A stretch of 37,060 nucleotides of DNA from Myxococcaceae bacterium (GCA_016793095.1 JAEUJQ010000086.1:1-37060); one strand, 5' to 3'. Counted from the stretch's first letter, positions 1-8,490 are shown. Program-made: numbers and translations. The notes: a model not told the origin generated them from the sequence alone.

Positions 1-7
1 TTCCGAT

Positions 8-215
8 CTCGGCGCGAGGTGACGCGTGTGACGTCGCCTCGTCGACTCCGCCCTCACTCCGCCTGCGCTCACGGTTCATGGTTCGACTCCGGCGTCGTTC
101 GGCCTGCGCTCCTCGGCGCGAGGTGACGCGTGTGACGTCGCCTCGTCGACTCCGCCCTCACTCCGCCTGCGCTCACGGTTCATGGTTCGACTCCGGCGTC
201 GTTCGGCCTGCGCTC
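8..215. repeat. 104-bp tandem duplication
   Basis: Two head-to-tail copies (8-111 and 112-215) appear identical over the whole unit. Each unit contains two related 28-base sub-repeats (43-70 and 84-111 in the first copy) matching at 23 of 28 positions and ending in CCTGCGCTC. The array lies just beyond the stop codon of the minus-strand gene at 225-830. The seven bases at the window's left edge do not continue the unit, so two copies is the likely total here. No coding function is evident. Confidence 0.9.
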
Positions 216-224
216 GCTACAGGG

Positions 225-830
225 TCACGTGCGGCCCCGCGACTTCCCCGTCGTCGTCCCGCCGGCGATGAGGTGCGCGAGGCGTAGCGGCTCGGGGATG
301 ACGCCGTGCACCGTCGTCGCCTCGAGCATGCGCTGGGCCTCGGCCGCGGTGAGGCCGGCCCGCTGCACGTAGACCGGCCCACAGGCCTCGGGCTCGCCGG
401 CCGCCTCCATGAGCGCCTTCTTGTCCTCCCAGCCGGGCACGCCCATCACCGCCTTGAAGACGAGCTCGAGGCGCGGCTTCTTCCGCGTCACCACGAGCAC
501 CGGCAGGTCGAGCTCGGCCGAGAGCCGGTGGATGTCGATGACGTTGAAGCCGCCGAAGGTGATGCCCTGCAGCATCACCCCGCGCACGTGCGAGAGCGCC
601 TCGTGGCGGGCGAGCGTCGCCATCACGTCGGTGGCGTCGTCGCCGTCCTTCTCGATGCTGTCGCGCAGCACGATGTCGAGGCGTGGGCCCGAGCAGACGC
701 AGCCGATGAGCGAGACGCGGCCACCGGTGGCGCCGCGCACGTGCGGGGCGTCGTCGAAGCCGATGACGTTCGAGAGCCGGCGGGGCCAGCGCAGGGGCTT
801 CGAGGAAGACGGGCTCGTGCGTTTGTTCAT
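225..830 (-). CDS. DUF99 / endonuclease dU-like protein
   Basis: A 201-residue protein matching the DUF99 family (PF01949, UPF0215), which is best known from archaea and has been linked by fold to endonuclease V. The diagnostic blocks are all present: SNVIGFDDAP at residues 20-29 with the conserved acidic pair, DGDDATDVMATLA in the first third, GITFGGFNVIDI in the middle, and IPEPLRLAHLIAGG plus SRGR at the C terminus. Length fits the family. The first 18 residues are basic and poorly conserved, so translation may begin later than the ATG at 830; no clear Shine-Dalgarno is visible. It lies 39 bp downstream of the aminotransferase gene on the same strand and is probably co-transcribed with it. 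A nuclease or DNA/RNA-repair role is inferred from the family, not shown here. Confidence 0.88.
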   Translation of the reverse strand: MNKRTSPSSSKPLRWPRRLSNVIGFDDAPHVRGATGGRVSLIGCVCSGPRLDIVLRDSIEKDGDDATDVMATLARHEALSHVRGVMLQGITFGGFNVIDIHRLSAELDLPVLVVTRKKPRLELVFKAVMGVPGWEDKKALMEAAGEPEACGPVYVQRAGLTAAEAQRMLEATTVHGVIPEPLRLAHLIAGGTTTGKSRGRT

Positions 831-869
831 CGAGTGACCGTCGGGCGCGGGCGGCGAGCCTGACGCGCC

Positions 870-2078
870 TCAGGCCACCAGCGCGTCCACCAGCTTCGCC
901 ACGTCGGCCTGCGCCACGCTGCACAGCGCGACGCGCACGGCGCCCTTCTGCGGCACCACGTAGACGCCCCGCTCCTTCATCTTCGCGGCGCGCGCTTCGG
1001 CGTCGGGCGTGAAGACGGTGACGAAGAAGCCGCCCTCGTAGCGGGGGTAGTCGAGCTGCTTCGGCCGGGCGAGCGCGTTGAAGGCGTCGACGCGCGCGGT
1101 GAGCAGGGCCTTGAGCTGCTCGCGCTCGGCGTCGCACCGGGCCTTGAGGGCTGAGTCCGTCAGCAGCTTCGTCACCGCCCACATGCCGCCGCGCACGCAG
1201 TTCGACCAGGTGCCGCGGCAGGCGTAGGCGAGCGCTGCCTGGATCGCGCCGCGCTCCTTGTCGTCAGCCTCGCAGGCGATGAGCGCACCGATGCGCAGGC
1301 CGTAGTGCGTGAAGGACTTCGAGCCGCTCCACGCGAACAAGAGACCGACCTTGCCGAGCAGCGGCGTCAGCTCGGCCATGAAGGCGCGCGGGTCCTTCGC
1401 GGTGCCGTAGAGGAAGTACGCCATGTCCACGAGCAGGGTGATGGGGCCCTGGCCCGAGCGCGCGACGAGGCGCTCCACCACCGCCTTCCACTCGGAGGCG
1501 CGCATCGAGTAGCCGGTCGGGTTGTTGCACGGGTCGTTGAGGAAGAGCAGCACGCGGCCCTGCGCCTTCAGCTGCGCGTCGAGCTTCGCGTCGAGCGCCG
1601 CCACGTCGAGCAGCCCGTCGGCGCCGAACATCGGGAACGTCTCGAGGCCGCGCTCGTGCTCGTCGCAGAGCGTCTGGTATGGGCCCCAGAAGAAGCTGGG
1701 CGTCAGCATCTTCTGCCCCGCCTCGAGGTAGTTCATCAGCGCGTGCCGGAGCGCGCCGGTGCCGCCCGGCGTCGCCACCGCGGTCGCCGTCTTCTTGAGC
1801 GCCTCGTGGCCCACGAAGGTGTCGGCGAGGACGGCCTCGAGGTAGCCCGGCGTACCGGGAATCGGCGCGTAGGCAGCCCACTCGTCGCGCGGCACCTGCT
1901 TGAGCAGCGACGCCACCGAGTCGAGCACCGCGAGGCTGCCGTCGTCGTTCATCAACGAGCCGATGGTGGCGTTGACGACCTGCTCACCAGCCTGCTTGCG
2001 GCGCGTGGCCTCGGCGTTGAGGGCGAAGATGACGTCTTTGTCGGGGCGGCTCTGGCGGGCAGGGATGAGGTGACGCAT
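870..2078 (-). CDS. class I/II PLP-dependent aminotransferase (aromatic/aspartate type)
   Basis: A 402-residue fold-type I aminotransferase. The cofactor-site signatures are in order: GGTGAL near 105-110, NDPCNNPTGYS at 181-191 with the PLP-contacting Asn, the Asp of LVDMAY at 218, the Schiff-base lysine K254 in SGSKSFTHYG, and the phosphate-binding Arg of GLRIG at 262. The final VRVALCSV segment carries the Arg that normally grips the substrate alpha-carboxylate. This set matches aspartate/tyrosine aminotransferases of the AspC/TyrB type, which move an amino group from an aromatic or acidic amino acid to 2-oxoglutarate in the cytoplasm. Substrate cannot be fixed from sequence. It precedes the DUF99 gene by 39 bp. 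The 109-bp gap to the upstream gene suggests its own promoter. Confidence 0.9.
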   Translation of the reverse strand: MRHLIPARQSRPDKDVIFALNAEATRRKQAGEQVVNATIGSLMNDDGSLAVLDSVASLLKQVPRDEWAAYAPIPGTPGYLEAVLADTFVGHEALKKTATAVATPGGTGALRHALMNYLEAGQKMLTPSFFWGPYQTLCDEHERGLETFPMFGADGLLDVAALDAKLDAQLKAQGRVLLFLNDPCNNPTGYSMRASEWKAVVERLVARSGQGPITLLVDMAYFLYGTAKDPRAFMAELTPLLGKVGLLFAWSGSKSFTHYGLRIGALIACEADDKERGAIQAALAYACRGTWSNCVRGGMWAVTKLLTDSALKARCDAEREQLKALLTARVDAFNALARPKQLDYPRYEGGFFVTVFTPDAEARAAKMKERGVYVVPQKGAVRVALCSVAQADVAKLVDALVA

Positions 2079-2120
2079 GGGCGCGTTGTGCCCGAGTCGC
2101 GGCGGGCGATCCAGCGTCTG

Positions 2121-2138
2121 CAGCGGAGCGCCGCTCCG
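2121..2138 (-). terminator. weak GC stem-loop downstream of the Sel1-repeat gene
   Basis: CGGAGC (2124-2129) and GCTCCG (2133-2138) form a 6-bp stem with a 3-base loop between the stop of the gene at 2188-3174 and the start of the aminotransferase gene. There is no U tract, so assignment as a terminator is tentative. Confidence 0.25.
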
Positions 2139-2187
2139 TCATCAACCGGCACAGCGCAACCACCTCCAGCTCGAGACGGCGCGCGGT

Positions 2188-3174
2188 CTACGGCCGGCCG
2201 CAGGCGGTGGTGTCGCCGAGCTGACAGGCCTGTGCGTAGAGCGCCTTCGCCTGCTTCGGGTCCTTCTTCGTGCCGGAACCCGCGGCGGTCATGCGCGCGA
2301 CGTTCCGGCAGGCGAGGCCCGACTTCAGCTCGCAGCCCTTGCGGAACAGCGCCAGCGCCTGCTTCGGCTGCGCCTGCTCGAGCCCGGCTGCCTGGTTGTT
2401 GCAGCCGTTGGCGTACGAGAGCGAACAGGCCTTCTCGTACAGCGCCTGGGCGGCGGTCGGGTCGGTCTTCTTCGTCACCACGCCCTGGTTGAAGCAGGCC
2501 ATGCCGAAGTCGAGCTCGCAGCCCTTCGTGTACGCGGCGAGCGACGCCTCAGGGTCGGTCTTCGAGAGCGCGAAGCCCAGCTCGTTGCAGTCCAGCCCGC
2601 TGCCCTGGTCGCACCTGTCGCGCCGCGCGGCGAGCTTCTCGCGCTGCTCTGCCTCGGCCGCCGACTTCGCCAGCTCACGGAGCGCGTCCTTCGTCATGCC
2701 CGCCACACCACCGCCCCGCTCGGCCTCCCAGCGCATGCGGGAGAAGCGCTCGGTGACGCCGGTGCTGACGGCGATGCCCAGCGCAATCAGCGGCACGCCG
2801 AGGGTGAAGGCGTACGCCGGCACGCCGAAGCTCGTGCGGTGCACGCCGAGCTTGAGGATGGACAGGGCCCACAGCGCGATGGCGGCGAGCGTCACCATGG
2901 CCATGACGCCGCCCGCGAGGAAGCTCTTCTCGAGGTTCAGGTACGTCGCGGCGATGAGGCCTGCCACCGCGACGAAGCCCCAGGTGCGCCCGTACGCCAG
3001 CGCGACGGACTTGAGGTTGAGCGGCGCCGGCCTGCCCTGGTCGTCCCCGAGCAGCTCGAAGGTGCCCATGGGGATGAGCGGCAGGTAGTAGACGTGAACG
3101 AAGCGGGTTGCCTGGGTGGTGCCGTCGTCCGCATCGACCGTGCCCAGCATGCGCGTGCCGTAGATGATGAACAT
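2188..3174 (-). CDS. membrane protein with C-terminal Cys-rich Sel1-like repeats
   Basis: A 328-residue protein starting at the ATG at 3174, where the conserved-looking N terminus MFIIYGTRMLG begins; the upstream in-frame extension is unlike protein. The N-terminal module (1-55) resembles the small FIIYGT/LPLIPMG domain found ahead of membrane helices in bacterial proteins. Hydrophobic segments lie near 66-79, 86-107 and 118-138. A basic, Ala-rich helical linker follows (150-188). The C-terminal 140 residues hold about four Sel1/TPR-like units of roughly 34 residues, each with a Cys pair about 8 apart (GCELDFGMAC, ACSLSYANGC, GCELKSGLAC, ACQLGDTTAC), as in Helicobacter Cys-rich Hcp proteins. 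Disulfide use would imply that the repeats face the periplasm. The partner is unknown; protein-protein interaction is inferred from the repeat class. Confidence 0.8.
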   Translation of the reverse strand: MFIIYGTRMLGTVDADDGTTQATRFVHVYYLPLIPMGTFELLGDDQGRPAPLNLKSVALAYGRTWGFVAVAGLIAATYLNLEKSFLAGGVMAMVTLAAIALWALSILKLGVHRTSFGVPAYAFTLGVPLIALGIAVSTGVTERFSRMRWEAERGGGVAGMTKDALRELAKSAAEAEQREKLAARRDRCDQGSGLDCNELGFALSKTDPEASLAAYTKGCELDFGMACFNQGVVTKKTDPTAAQALYEKACSLSYANGCNNQAAGLEQAQPKQALALFRKGCELKSGLACRNVARMTAAGSGTKKDPKQAKALYAQACQLGDTTACGRP

Positions 3175-3324
3175 GCTCGCGTGACCCCGCAGCCCGCCGT
3201 CCAGGTGAAGAAGAAGGGACCGCGCCAGGGCGCAGCGCGTCAACGAGCCGGCTGACGTCTGCCAGGCCTCGCACGGTCCGAGCAGCATCACCCGCGAGTG
3301 GCCCGCGGGAGTGCAGACCTTGCC

Positions 3325-5424
3325 TCAGCGTGGCCGTTGGCTCCCAGCCGGAGTCCCTCGCGGCGCCACCCAGCCGGTCGACGGCAGACCGGGCGCAGGC
3401 GTGCCGAGGTCGTAGAAGGCGAGCCGGGGTGGCGCCCAGACGTCGGCGTGATCGCAGACGGGGCAGTCGACGGGCAGCGCACTCACCGCGAGCCAGCGGC
3501 CGTTGAAGCCGGTGTCCGGGCCGAGCTGCAGCGGGCCGAGCTGCTCCGAGCCGCCGGCCCAGATGACCTCGTCGACGAGCGGGCAGCTCATCAGCTCGAC
3601 GCCGCGCGGGTGGACCAGCCGGGCGCGCGTTTCCGTCGTTGCGCCGCTGCGTCCGACCTCGTTGCCGGTGATGAAGAGCACGTCGCCGCTCGCCGTGAGG
3701 TGCAGGTCCGAGCCGCGCTGGGCGTTCACCACGAGCGCCGTGCTGCGGCGGCCATTGGTCGTCACCTGCAGTGAGAGGGACGGGGCGAGATCGAGCGTCG
3801 TCTCCGTCATGCGCGCGCGGCTCGTCGGCGACGCGGCCACGCCGGGCCACTGCCACCCGCTCCACTCGGGCGGGAACGGGCCCTCGAGCTCGGCGAGCGT
3901 CGCCGTGCTGCGCACCGAGTCGTCCTGCAGGACGAGCCGGTCACCCACCACCATGACCGGCAGTTGTCCGGTCGGGAGCTGCACCGTCAGCCCCACGCCA
4001 CCGTCGGCCTCGAGGCGGGTGAGCCAGTACGGGAGGGTCGGGTTGGTCGGCGCGAGCCGCTCGTCCCGCAGCGTGTACGCGCGCCCCAGGTCGTCGAGCA
4101 CCAGCCCGCGGAGCTGAGCCCAGGTCGTCTCGCTGCGCACGGCGCCGGTGGCGGTGTCGAGCAGCACGAGCGCGTCTCTCCACTGCCGGTTCTGTTCCGA
4201 GCGCAGCACCACCCAGAGCTGGCCGCGCCCGTCCTCCGCGAGCTCCTGAATGCCGCGGTAGGTGGTGGACGGCAGGGCGGTGAGCGAGCGCTGCCAGAGG
4301 AGCGCGCCGGTGGACGCGTCGATGGCGGCGAGGGTGCCCTCGTTGGTGACGAAGACGTACCGCCCGCCGGCGAGCAGCTGCGTGTGGCGCGTGGTGCCGC
4401 GCAGCACGCCGGGGCCGAAGACGGCGGTGCGGAAGCGCTCGAGCCCATCGGCCGTGCGGGAGACGGCGCTGCAACGGTGGCCGTTGGGAGTCGCTCCAGC
4501 GCCGCACTCGACCCAGTACCAGTTGCCCTGCGCGTCGGTGACGCCCTCGAAGCGGAAGTCGCCGTCGTTCGAGGTGTACGTCCAGCGGGGCGCCAGCTCG
4601 CGCTCGGCCGGGGTGACGCACGTCCTGTTGCGGCACTGGCCCTCGCCGCGGCAGGCCGACGCGGGCGCGCAGGTGAAGCCCTCGGGCGGCACCACGGCGC
4701 GGCAGACGCCGGCGAGGCAGACGTTGGCGAGCTCGCAGCTCACCGCGCCGCAGGCCGTGCCGTCCTGCACGGGCGAGGTGGTGCAGCCCAGCCGCGGGTC
4801 GCAGCGGGGCGCGAGGCAGGGGTTGGTGGGCGCGGCACACTCGACGGGCGCGTGCTGGCAGCCGAGGCCCACCGCGCAGGCGTCGGCCGAGCAGGCGTTG
4901 TCGTCATCGCAGCGCGCCGCTCGCCCCAGGCACGCGCCCGCCCTGCAGGAGCCCCCTTCGATGCACTGGAGCAGGTCTTCGCAGGCGGTGCCGTCGGCCT
5001 TCGGCTCGCGGACGCAGGCGAGCGTGTCGGGGTCGAAGCGCACCGTCTCGCAGACGCCCGCGGCAGCGCACCCGGGGACTGCCACGCCCGCGCCCTCGAG
5101 CGGAATCGCGACCTCATCGACGAGCAGCGCGCCCTCGACCGCGCCCGCGACGACGGGACTGAAGGTGATGGACAGCTCGACGTCGGCGCCCCCGGGCACC
5201 AGCAGCTCGGTGGTCTCGATGGCGAAGGGCGGCGAGGTCGCCAGCGTCACCGTCATCGACGCCCGCGCGCGATTCGTCAGCACCACGCGCTCCCGCCTCG
5301 AAAAACTGACGGCGGTCGGTGAGAACCGGACGGCCTCGGGCAGGGCGAGCTCGGCGGAACCCGTCGGAACCACGACTCGTTCGCCGCACGCAGAGAGGAG
5401 CAGGAGCCACCAGAGCCGTCGCAT
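3325..5424 (-). CDS. large Cys-rich lipoprotein with ASH-like domain and PQQ-type beta-propeller
   Basis: A 699-residue exported lipoprotein. The ATG at 5424 gives a signal peptide MRRLWWLLLLSAC with a lipobox and Cys13. Residues about 20-125 resemble an Ig-like ASH/choice-of-anchor fold (SFSRRERVVLTN, FSPVVAGAVEGALLV). Next comes a block of more than 20 cysteines with DGTAC and CDDDNACSADAC motifs, typical of myxobacterial surface proteins. The last 400 residues carry propeller-like strands such as ALLWQRSLTALPS and TGAVRSETTW, resembling PQQ-repeat blades. Location is probably the outer membrane. The signal peptide closely matches that of the lipoprotein at 8487-10520, so the two may be paralogues. 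No catalytic motif was seen and no function is assigned. Confidence 0.85.
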   Translation of the reverse strand: MRRLWWLLLLSACGERVVVPTGSAELALPEAVRFSPTAVSFSRRERVVLTNRARASMTVTLATSPPFAIETTELLVPGGADVELSITFSPVVAGAVEGALLVDEVAIPLEGAGVAVPGCAAAGVCETVRFDPDTLACVREPKADGTACEDLLQCIEGGSCRAGACLGRAARCDDDNACSADACAVGLGCQHAPVECAAPTNPCLAPRCDPRLGCTTSPVQDGTACGAVSCELANVCLAGVCRAVVPPEGFTCAPASACRGEGQCRNRTCVTPAERELAPRWTYTSNDGDFRFEGVTDAQGNWYWVECGAGATPNGHRCSAVSRTADGLERFRTAVFGPGVLRGTTRHTQLLAGGRYVFVTNEGTLAAIDASTGALLWQRSLTALPSTTYRGIQELAEDGRGQLWVVLRSEQNRQWRDALVLLDTATGAVRSETTWAQLRGLVLDDLGRAYTLRDERLAPTNPTLPYWLTRLEADGGVGLTVQLPTGQLPVMVVGDRLVLQDDSVRSTATLAELEGPFPPEWSGWQWPGVAASPTSRARMTETTLDLAPSLSLQVTTNGRRSTALVVNAQRGSDLHLTASGDVLFITGNEVGRSGATTETRARLVHPRGVELMSCPLVDEVIWAGGSEQLGPLQLGPDTGFNGRWLAVSALPVDCPVCDHADVWAPPRLAFYDLGTPAPGLPSTGWVAPRGTPAGSQRPR

Positions 5425-5474
5425 GGCCCGCGCCTCCGCAAGCTGCGTGCCCGTGAGCTGATCCACCCGGGCGG

Positions 5475-5960
5475 GTGGGGCCATATGGTGGGACGGTGGC
5501 CTTCCTGGACGACCTGCACGCCTTCGCCGCTGCGCACGGACTCACCGTGAAGGGCAAGGCGTTGGCCCACGAGTTCGTCCTCGAGGGCGGGACGACGGAG
5601 CGCCGGGTGACGATGGCGCAGGGCTCCATTCTCGCCCCACGTGGTGGCGGCAAGCTCTTTCACTTCCGCCTCACCTTCGAGCCCTGGGCCATCGAGCCGA
5701 GCTGGCTGTTGACGCCGCAGGGCGCGACGAGGTGGGACGCCGCGGCGCCGTCTCCCGTGCGACCGGAGGACGTCCCCGGCTTCTCGCGCTTCGGCGCGCC
5801 GCTGGCGGAGTTCGGCGCCGAGGTGAAGACGCACTGGCAGCTCAAGCTGGGTGAGCAGAACCGGCTCTACCTCGAGGCGCTCGCGCTGGTGAGCGCGCGC
5901 GCGTGGGCGCTCGCGTGGCAGGTGCTGGAGGCCGCGTGGGCCGGGAGCGCCACCGGGTGA
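5475..5960 (+). CDS. hypothetical protein, soluble
   Basis: A 161-residue protein I do not recognise. It begins with a helix rich in Ala and Leu (FLDDLHAFAAAHGL), followed by strands (EFVLEGGTTERRVTMAQG, KLFHFRLTFEPWA) and a C-terminal helix (YLEALALVSARAWALAWQVLEAAW). No signal peptide or membrane span is visible. The GTG at 5475 gives the longest frame, but a GTG at 5496, seven codons later, may be the true start. The gene is divergent from the lipoprotein gene starting at 5424, with only 50 bp between, so the two probably share a bidirectional promoter region. Strong GC bias at third positions supports it as coding. Confidence 0.7.
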   Translation: MGPYGGTVAFLDDLHAFAAAHGLTVKGKALAHEFVLEGGTTERRVTMAQGSILAPRGGGKLFHFRLTFEPWAIEPSWLLTPQGATRWDAAAPSPVRPEDVPGFSRFGAPLAEFGAEVKTHWQLKLGEQNRLYLEALALVSARAWALAWQVLEAAWAGSATG

Positions 5961-6023
5961 CGTCACCCGGCGGGCGGGCGAGTCAGCGTTGATCGGCTCG
6001 CCGAGGGCGCGTGGCGGTGAAGG

Positions 6024-6845
6024 TCAGAGCGAGCCCTTGCGGATGGTGACGGTGAGGGCGTCGTTCGTGCGCGGGTTGCGCACCGTCCACGCCTGGGCGC
6101 GGAAGGTGTCGGTGTCGGAGATGCGCGCGCTCTTCACCGCCCGGTGCACCGACGCGACCTCGAGGCCGTCGGGCCCGCCGAGCTTCCGGAGCACGCCCTC
6201 GAGCTCGCGGCGAATGCGCGTCGCCTCGTCGCGCGTGGCGTACTGGAAGCCGTCGTCGTTCACCGCGTTGGCGATGGTGGCGAGGTCGGCCTTCGTGAGC
6301 GGCCGCGGGCCGTCGGTCTTGCGGGCTCCGACGAAGTCGTCGAAGTCGTCCCCCTTCAGGGCCTCGAGGTCTCGGATGGCGGTGTCCCTCGCGTTGCCGC
6401 CCGCGACCACCGTCGATGACAGCCCGACGTGGCCGTCCATGATGTTCTCGTCGCCCCAGGTCGTCTGCACGTCTTCGATGGCGGCGGCGAGCTGACCCGG
6501 GTTGACCGGGCCGGGGCCGGTGGACGAGCCGGTCTCGATGACCTCGAGCACCTTCGAGCGCAGCGCGAGGTCGGAGATCTTCTTCGCCTCGGCGGCCGTG
6601 AGGTCGCCCTTCGTTCCCTTGTCCACCGCCTTGAGCGCGGTGCTCACCAGGGCGGCGTACGCGTCGACCGCGTCCTTCACCTTCACGGCCTTGCCGCCAG
6701 CGCGCGCGGCCTCGACCGCCTTCTGCAGCTCCCTGGGCAGCCGCTTCGTTTCGGTCTTCGTGAGCGCCGCGTCGGCGCCGGCCGCCGAGCTGAGGGCCTT
6801 GCGGGCCTGGCCGATGAGCTGCCGCTGCAGGGTCGTCGTCTTCAT
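6024..6845 (-). CDS. hypothetical protein with repeated LTxxE/LTxxD helices
   Basis: A 273-residue, charged, mostly helical protein without signal peptide or membrane span. Its start at 6845 is supported by a GGGAG about seven bases upstream. A short motif recurs three times: ALTKTETKRL (27-36), DLTAAEAKKI (81-90) and PLTKADLATI (182-191), each opening a helix. This is reminiscent of EF-hand-like or dockerin-like helices but has no complete calcium-binding loop. A Gly/Pro-rich hinge (105-117) separates the N-terminal helical part from the rest. I do not recognise a family. The neighbour at 6951-7646 lies upstream on the same strand, but a stem-loop sits between them, so this gene is probably transcribed separately. 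Confidence 0.75.
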   Translation of the reverse strand: MKTTTLQRQLIGQARKALSSAAGADAALTKTETKRLPRELQKAVEAARAGGKAVKVKDAVDAYAALVSTALKAVDKGTKGDLTAAEAKKISDLALRSKVLEVIETGSSTGPGPVNPGQLAAAIEDVQTTWGDENIMDGHVGLSSTVVAGGNARDTAIRDLEALKGDDFDDFVGARKTDGPRPLTKADLATIANAVNDDGFQYATRDEATRIRRELEGVLRKLGGPDGLEVASVHRAVKSARISDTDTFRAQAWTVRNPRTNDALTVTIRKGSL

Positions 6846-6923
6846 GAGGGCTCCCGGTGGAGTGGGCTGGCGACGCTACCCGCGAAGCGGAAGAAACGGG
6901 AGCGCGCTCGTGACGGCCTCAGG

Positions 6924-6948
6924 CGACCAGGTGGCGGAGGCCTGGTCG
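6924..6948 (-). terminator. stem-loop directly after the stop codon of the 6951-7646 gene
   Basis: Perfect 8-bp arms CGACCAGG (6924-6931) and CCTGGTCG (6941-6948) with a 9-base loop lie two bases past the stop codon of the minus-strand gene at 6951-7646. There is no U tract, as is usual for terminator hairpins in very GC-rich genomes. It would separate the exported-protein operon from the gene at 6024-6845. Confidence 0.5.
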
Positions 6949-6950
6949 TC

Positions 6951-7646
6951 TCACGGGGCGGGAACGCCGTAGTCCGAGAACGTCGTCACCACTGCGAAGC
7001 GTTTCTTCACGAAGAGCACCCCGCCCCGGCCCTTCATCGTGAGCTTCGACAGCGCGCGGCCCGGAGGCGTTGGCGCATCGAACTCGAGCTCGAGGGAGAG
7101 CTGATCGACGAACCGGGGGCTCTTCGACGGTCGCATGGACAGGCGCACCAGATCGGCCGTCGCGGGGTCGATGGCGGCGTCGCCGATCATCAGCTTGTCG
7201 GTCTTCTCGCCGGCAGGCTGGAACGCCACCCGGACCAGGCCGTCTGGCGAGGGCGCGAGGGTCGCGAAGGCGTACTTCGCGCGCTGCTCGGGGTGGAACG
7301 GCGAGAGCTCCGCCATGGAGCCGCCGAACGTCTTCCCGCCGCTGCGCTTCGAGGGCGCTTCGAAGCCGCTCCGGCGCTTGTCCTCGCTGACGTCCTTTCC
7401 GTCCTCCGTCGCCGAGAGCAGCTTGCGCTGGCGCGTTCCGTTCGATCTGGTGACCTCGAAGGCGAGCTCGGAGTGCTTCGTCGAGGCCCCGTCGGCGTCC
7501 AGCTCGTCGGAGACGACCGTCACCCTGAGGCTCGCCTCGTTGGCGAAGGCCTCGATGGACCGCGAGCGCTCGGCGACCCGGTCGAGCAGCGTCACCAGCC
7601 CCGCATCGGGGGCCGAGGTGAGGACCAGGAGCGCCAGCGCCGTCAT
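6951..7646 (-). CDS. secreted protein, possibly LolA-like fold
   Basis: A 231-residue protein starting at the ATG at 7646, which gives a short signal peptide (MTALALLVLTSAPDAG); the longer frame upstream is Arg-rich and unlikely. The mature part begins with an amphipathic helix (LVTLLDRVAERSRSIEAF), followed by alternating strands (ASLRVTVVSDELD, HSELAFEVTR, RKLLSATEDG, DGLVRVAFQPAG, LSLELEFDAP). The helix-then-beta pattern, with a phrase like RFVDQLSLELEFD, resembles LolA/LolB-type or DUF4412-like periplasmic lipid-binding proteins, but no diagnostic motif was confirmed. It is the last gene of the leftward run starting at 11858, 55 bp after the two-TM protein gene. Confidence 0.7.
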   Translation of the reverse strand: MTALALLVLTSAPDAGLVTLLDRVAERSRSIEAFANEASLRVTVVSDELDADGASTKHSELAFEVTRSNGTRQRKLLSATEDGKDVSEDKRRSGFEAPSKRSGGKTFGGSMAELSPFHPEQRAKYAFATLAPSPDGLVRVAFQPAGEKTDKLMIGDAAIDPATADLVRLSMRPSKSPRFVDQLSLELEFDAPTPPGRALSKLTMKGRGGVLFVKKRFAVVTTFSDYGVPAP

Positions 7647-7701
7647 GGTCCGCGAGGGTCTGCCAGGTCGGTCGACGCGGTCAACCCGGGGCCTGCGCAC
7701 G

Positions 7702-8490
7702 TCAGAACGAGCCCATGACCAGCACTCCCTCATGGCTCGGCACCAGGCTCACCCGGGAGGCGCCGTCGCCGGGCATGGTGAGCACCCCGGCCACGCCGAG
7801 GCCCACGCCCGCGACGAGGGCGCCGAGCGCGACGAGCTTCTGCACGTTCAACCGCTGCGACTCGACCCGCGCCTCTGCGAGGGTGCCGACGACGCCCGGG
7901 GTCATGCGCGCCGCCTCGAGCCGCGCGATGAGCTGCTGCTCCTGTGCGAGGTGAACGCCACCCCACGCCAGGCCGAAGGCCGTCGCAACGCCGCCGGCCA
8001 CCAGCAACGTCGTCGGCACCACCCGTGAGGGAGGCGGCGGCAGCGGCGTGCCTGTCGCTTCAGCCACCGAGATGGCGAGTCGCTGTCGCAGCGCCTCTGC
8101 TGAGGTGTCGAGGCGAACCGAGCGCCCCACCGGCTGTCCGCGCTGCGTGTCCAGCGTGGTGAGCGTGAGCTGCCAGGTCGCGCCGAGCTTCGTCAGCGAC
8201 CCGCTCAACACGAAGCGCGCGCCCAGGGCGCCCGCGAGCTCGGTGGTGCAGGAGCTCTCGGTGCATCCCATCAGCTGACGCTGCCGCTCCAGCCCGAGCA
8301 GCGTTCGCAGGTCCTCCGCGGTGACGACCTCGAAGAAGCCGCGCGCCGTCACCTCGGCAGCGATCGCCGTCTGAAGCGGCTGGAGCATTCCCACGTCCAC
8401 GCCGGGGCCGCCGGTGAGGTCGAGGACCACCAGCCGGGGGCGCTCTGGCGCCGGCGAGGTGGCGAGGAGCGCGAGGAGGAGGGCGGTCAT
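7702..8490 (-). CDS. exported protein with CsgG/LpoB-like N-domain and two C-terminal TM helices
   Basis: A 262-residue protein starting at 8490. Its ATG overlaps the TGA of the upstream lipoprotein gene (ATGA), indicating translational coupling. A short signal peptide (1-14) leads into a domain with the pattern of bacterial proteins that measure or assemble outer-membrane machinery: RLVVLDLTGG (19-28), EVVTAEDLRTLLGLERQRQL, MGCTESSCTTELAGALGARF (74-93), VLSGSLTKLG. This block is common in myxobacteria and is distantly like CsgG/LpoB/TolB-N folds. A Pro-rich stretch (149-155) precedes two hydrophobic spans (about 159-182 and 216-239) joined by a helical linker. The architecture parallels the C terminus of the protein at 27896-28792. 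No enzymatic role is evident. Confidence 0.78.
   Translation of the reverse strand: MTALLLALLATSPAPERPRLVVLDLTGGPGVDVGMLQPLQTAIAAEVTARGFFEVVTAEDLRTLLGLERQRQLMGCTESSCTTELAGALGARFVLSGSLTKLGATWQLTLTTLDTQRGQPVGRSVRLDTSAEALRQRLAISVAEATGTPLPPPPSRVVPTTLLVAGGVATAFGLAWGGVHLAQEQQLIARLEAARMTPGVVGTLAEARVESQRLNVQKLVALGALVAGVGLGVAGVLTMPGDGASRVSLVPSHEGVLVMGSF

Noticed and set aside
80..196. GGTTCGACTCC, resembling a tRNA T-arm, occurs twice in the duplicated unit.
   Set aside because: There is no flanking T-stem, anticodon arm or acceptor stem, and the copies merely follow the 104-bp duplication.
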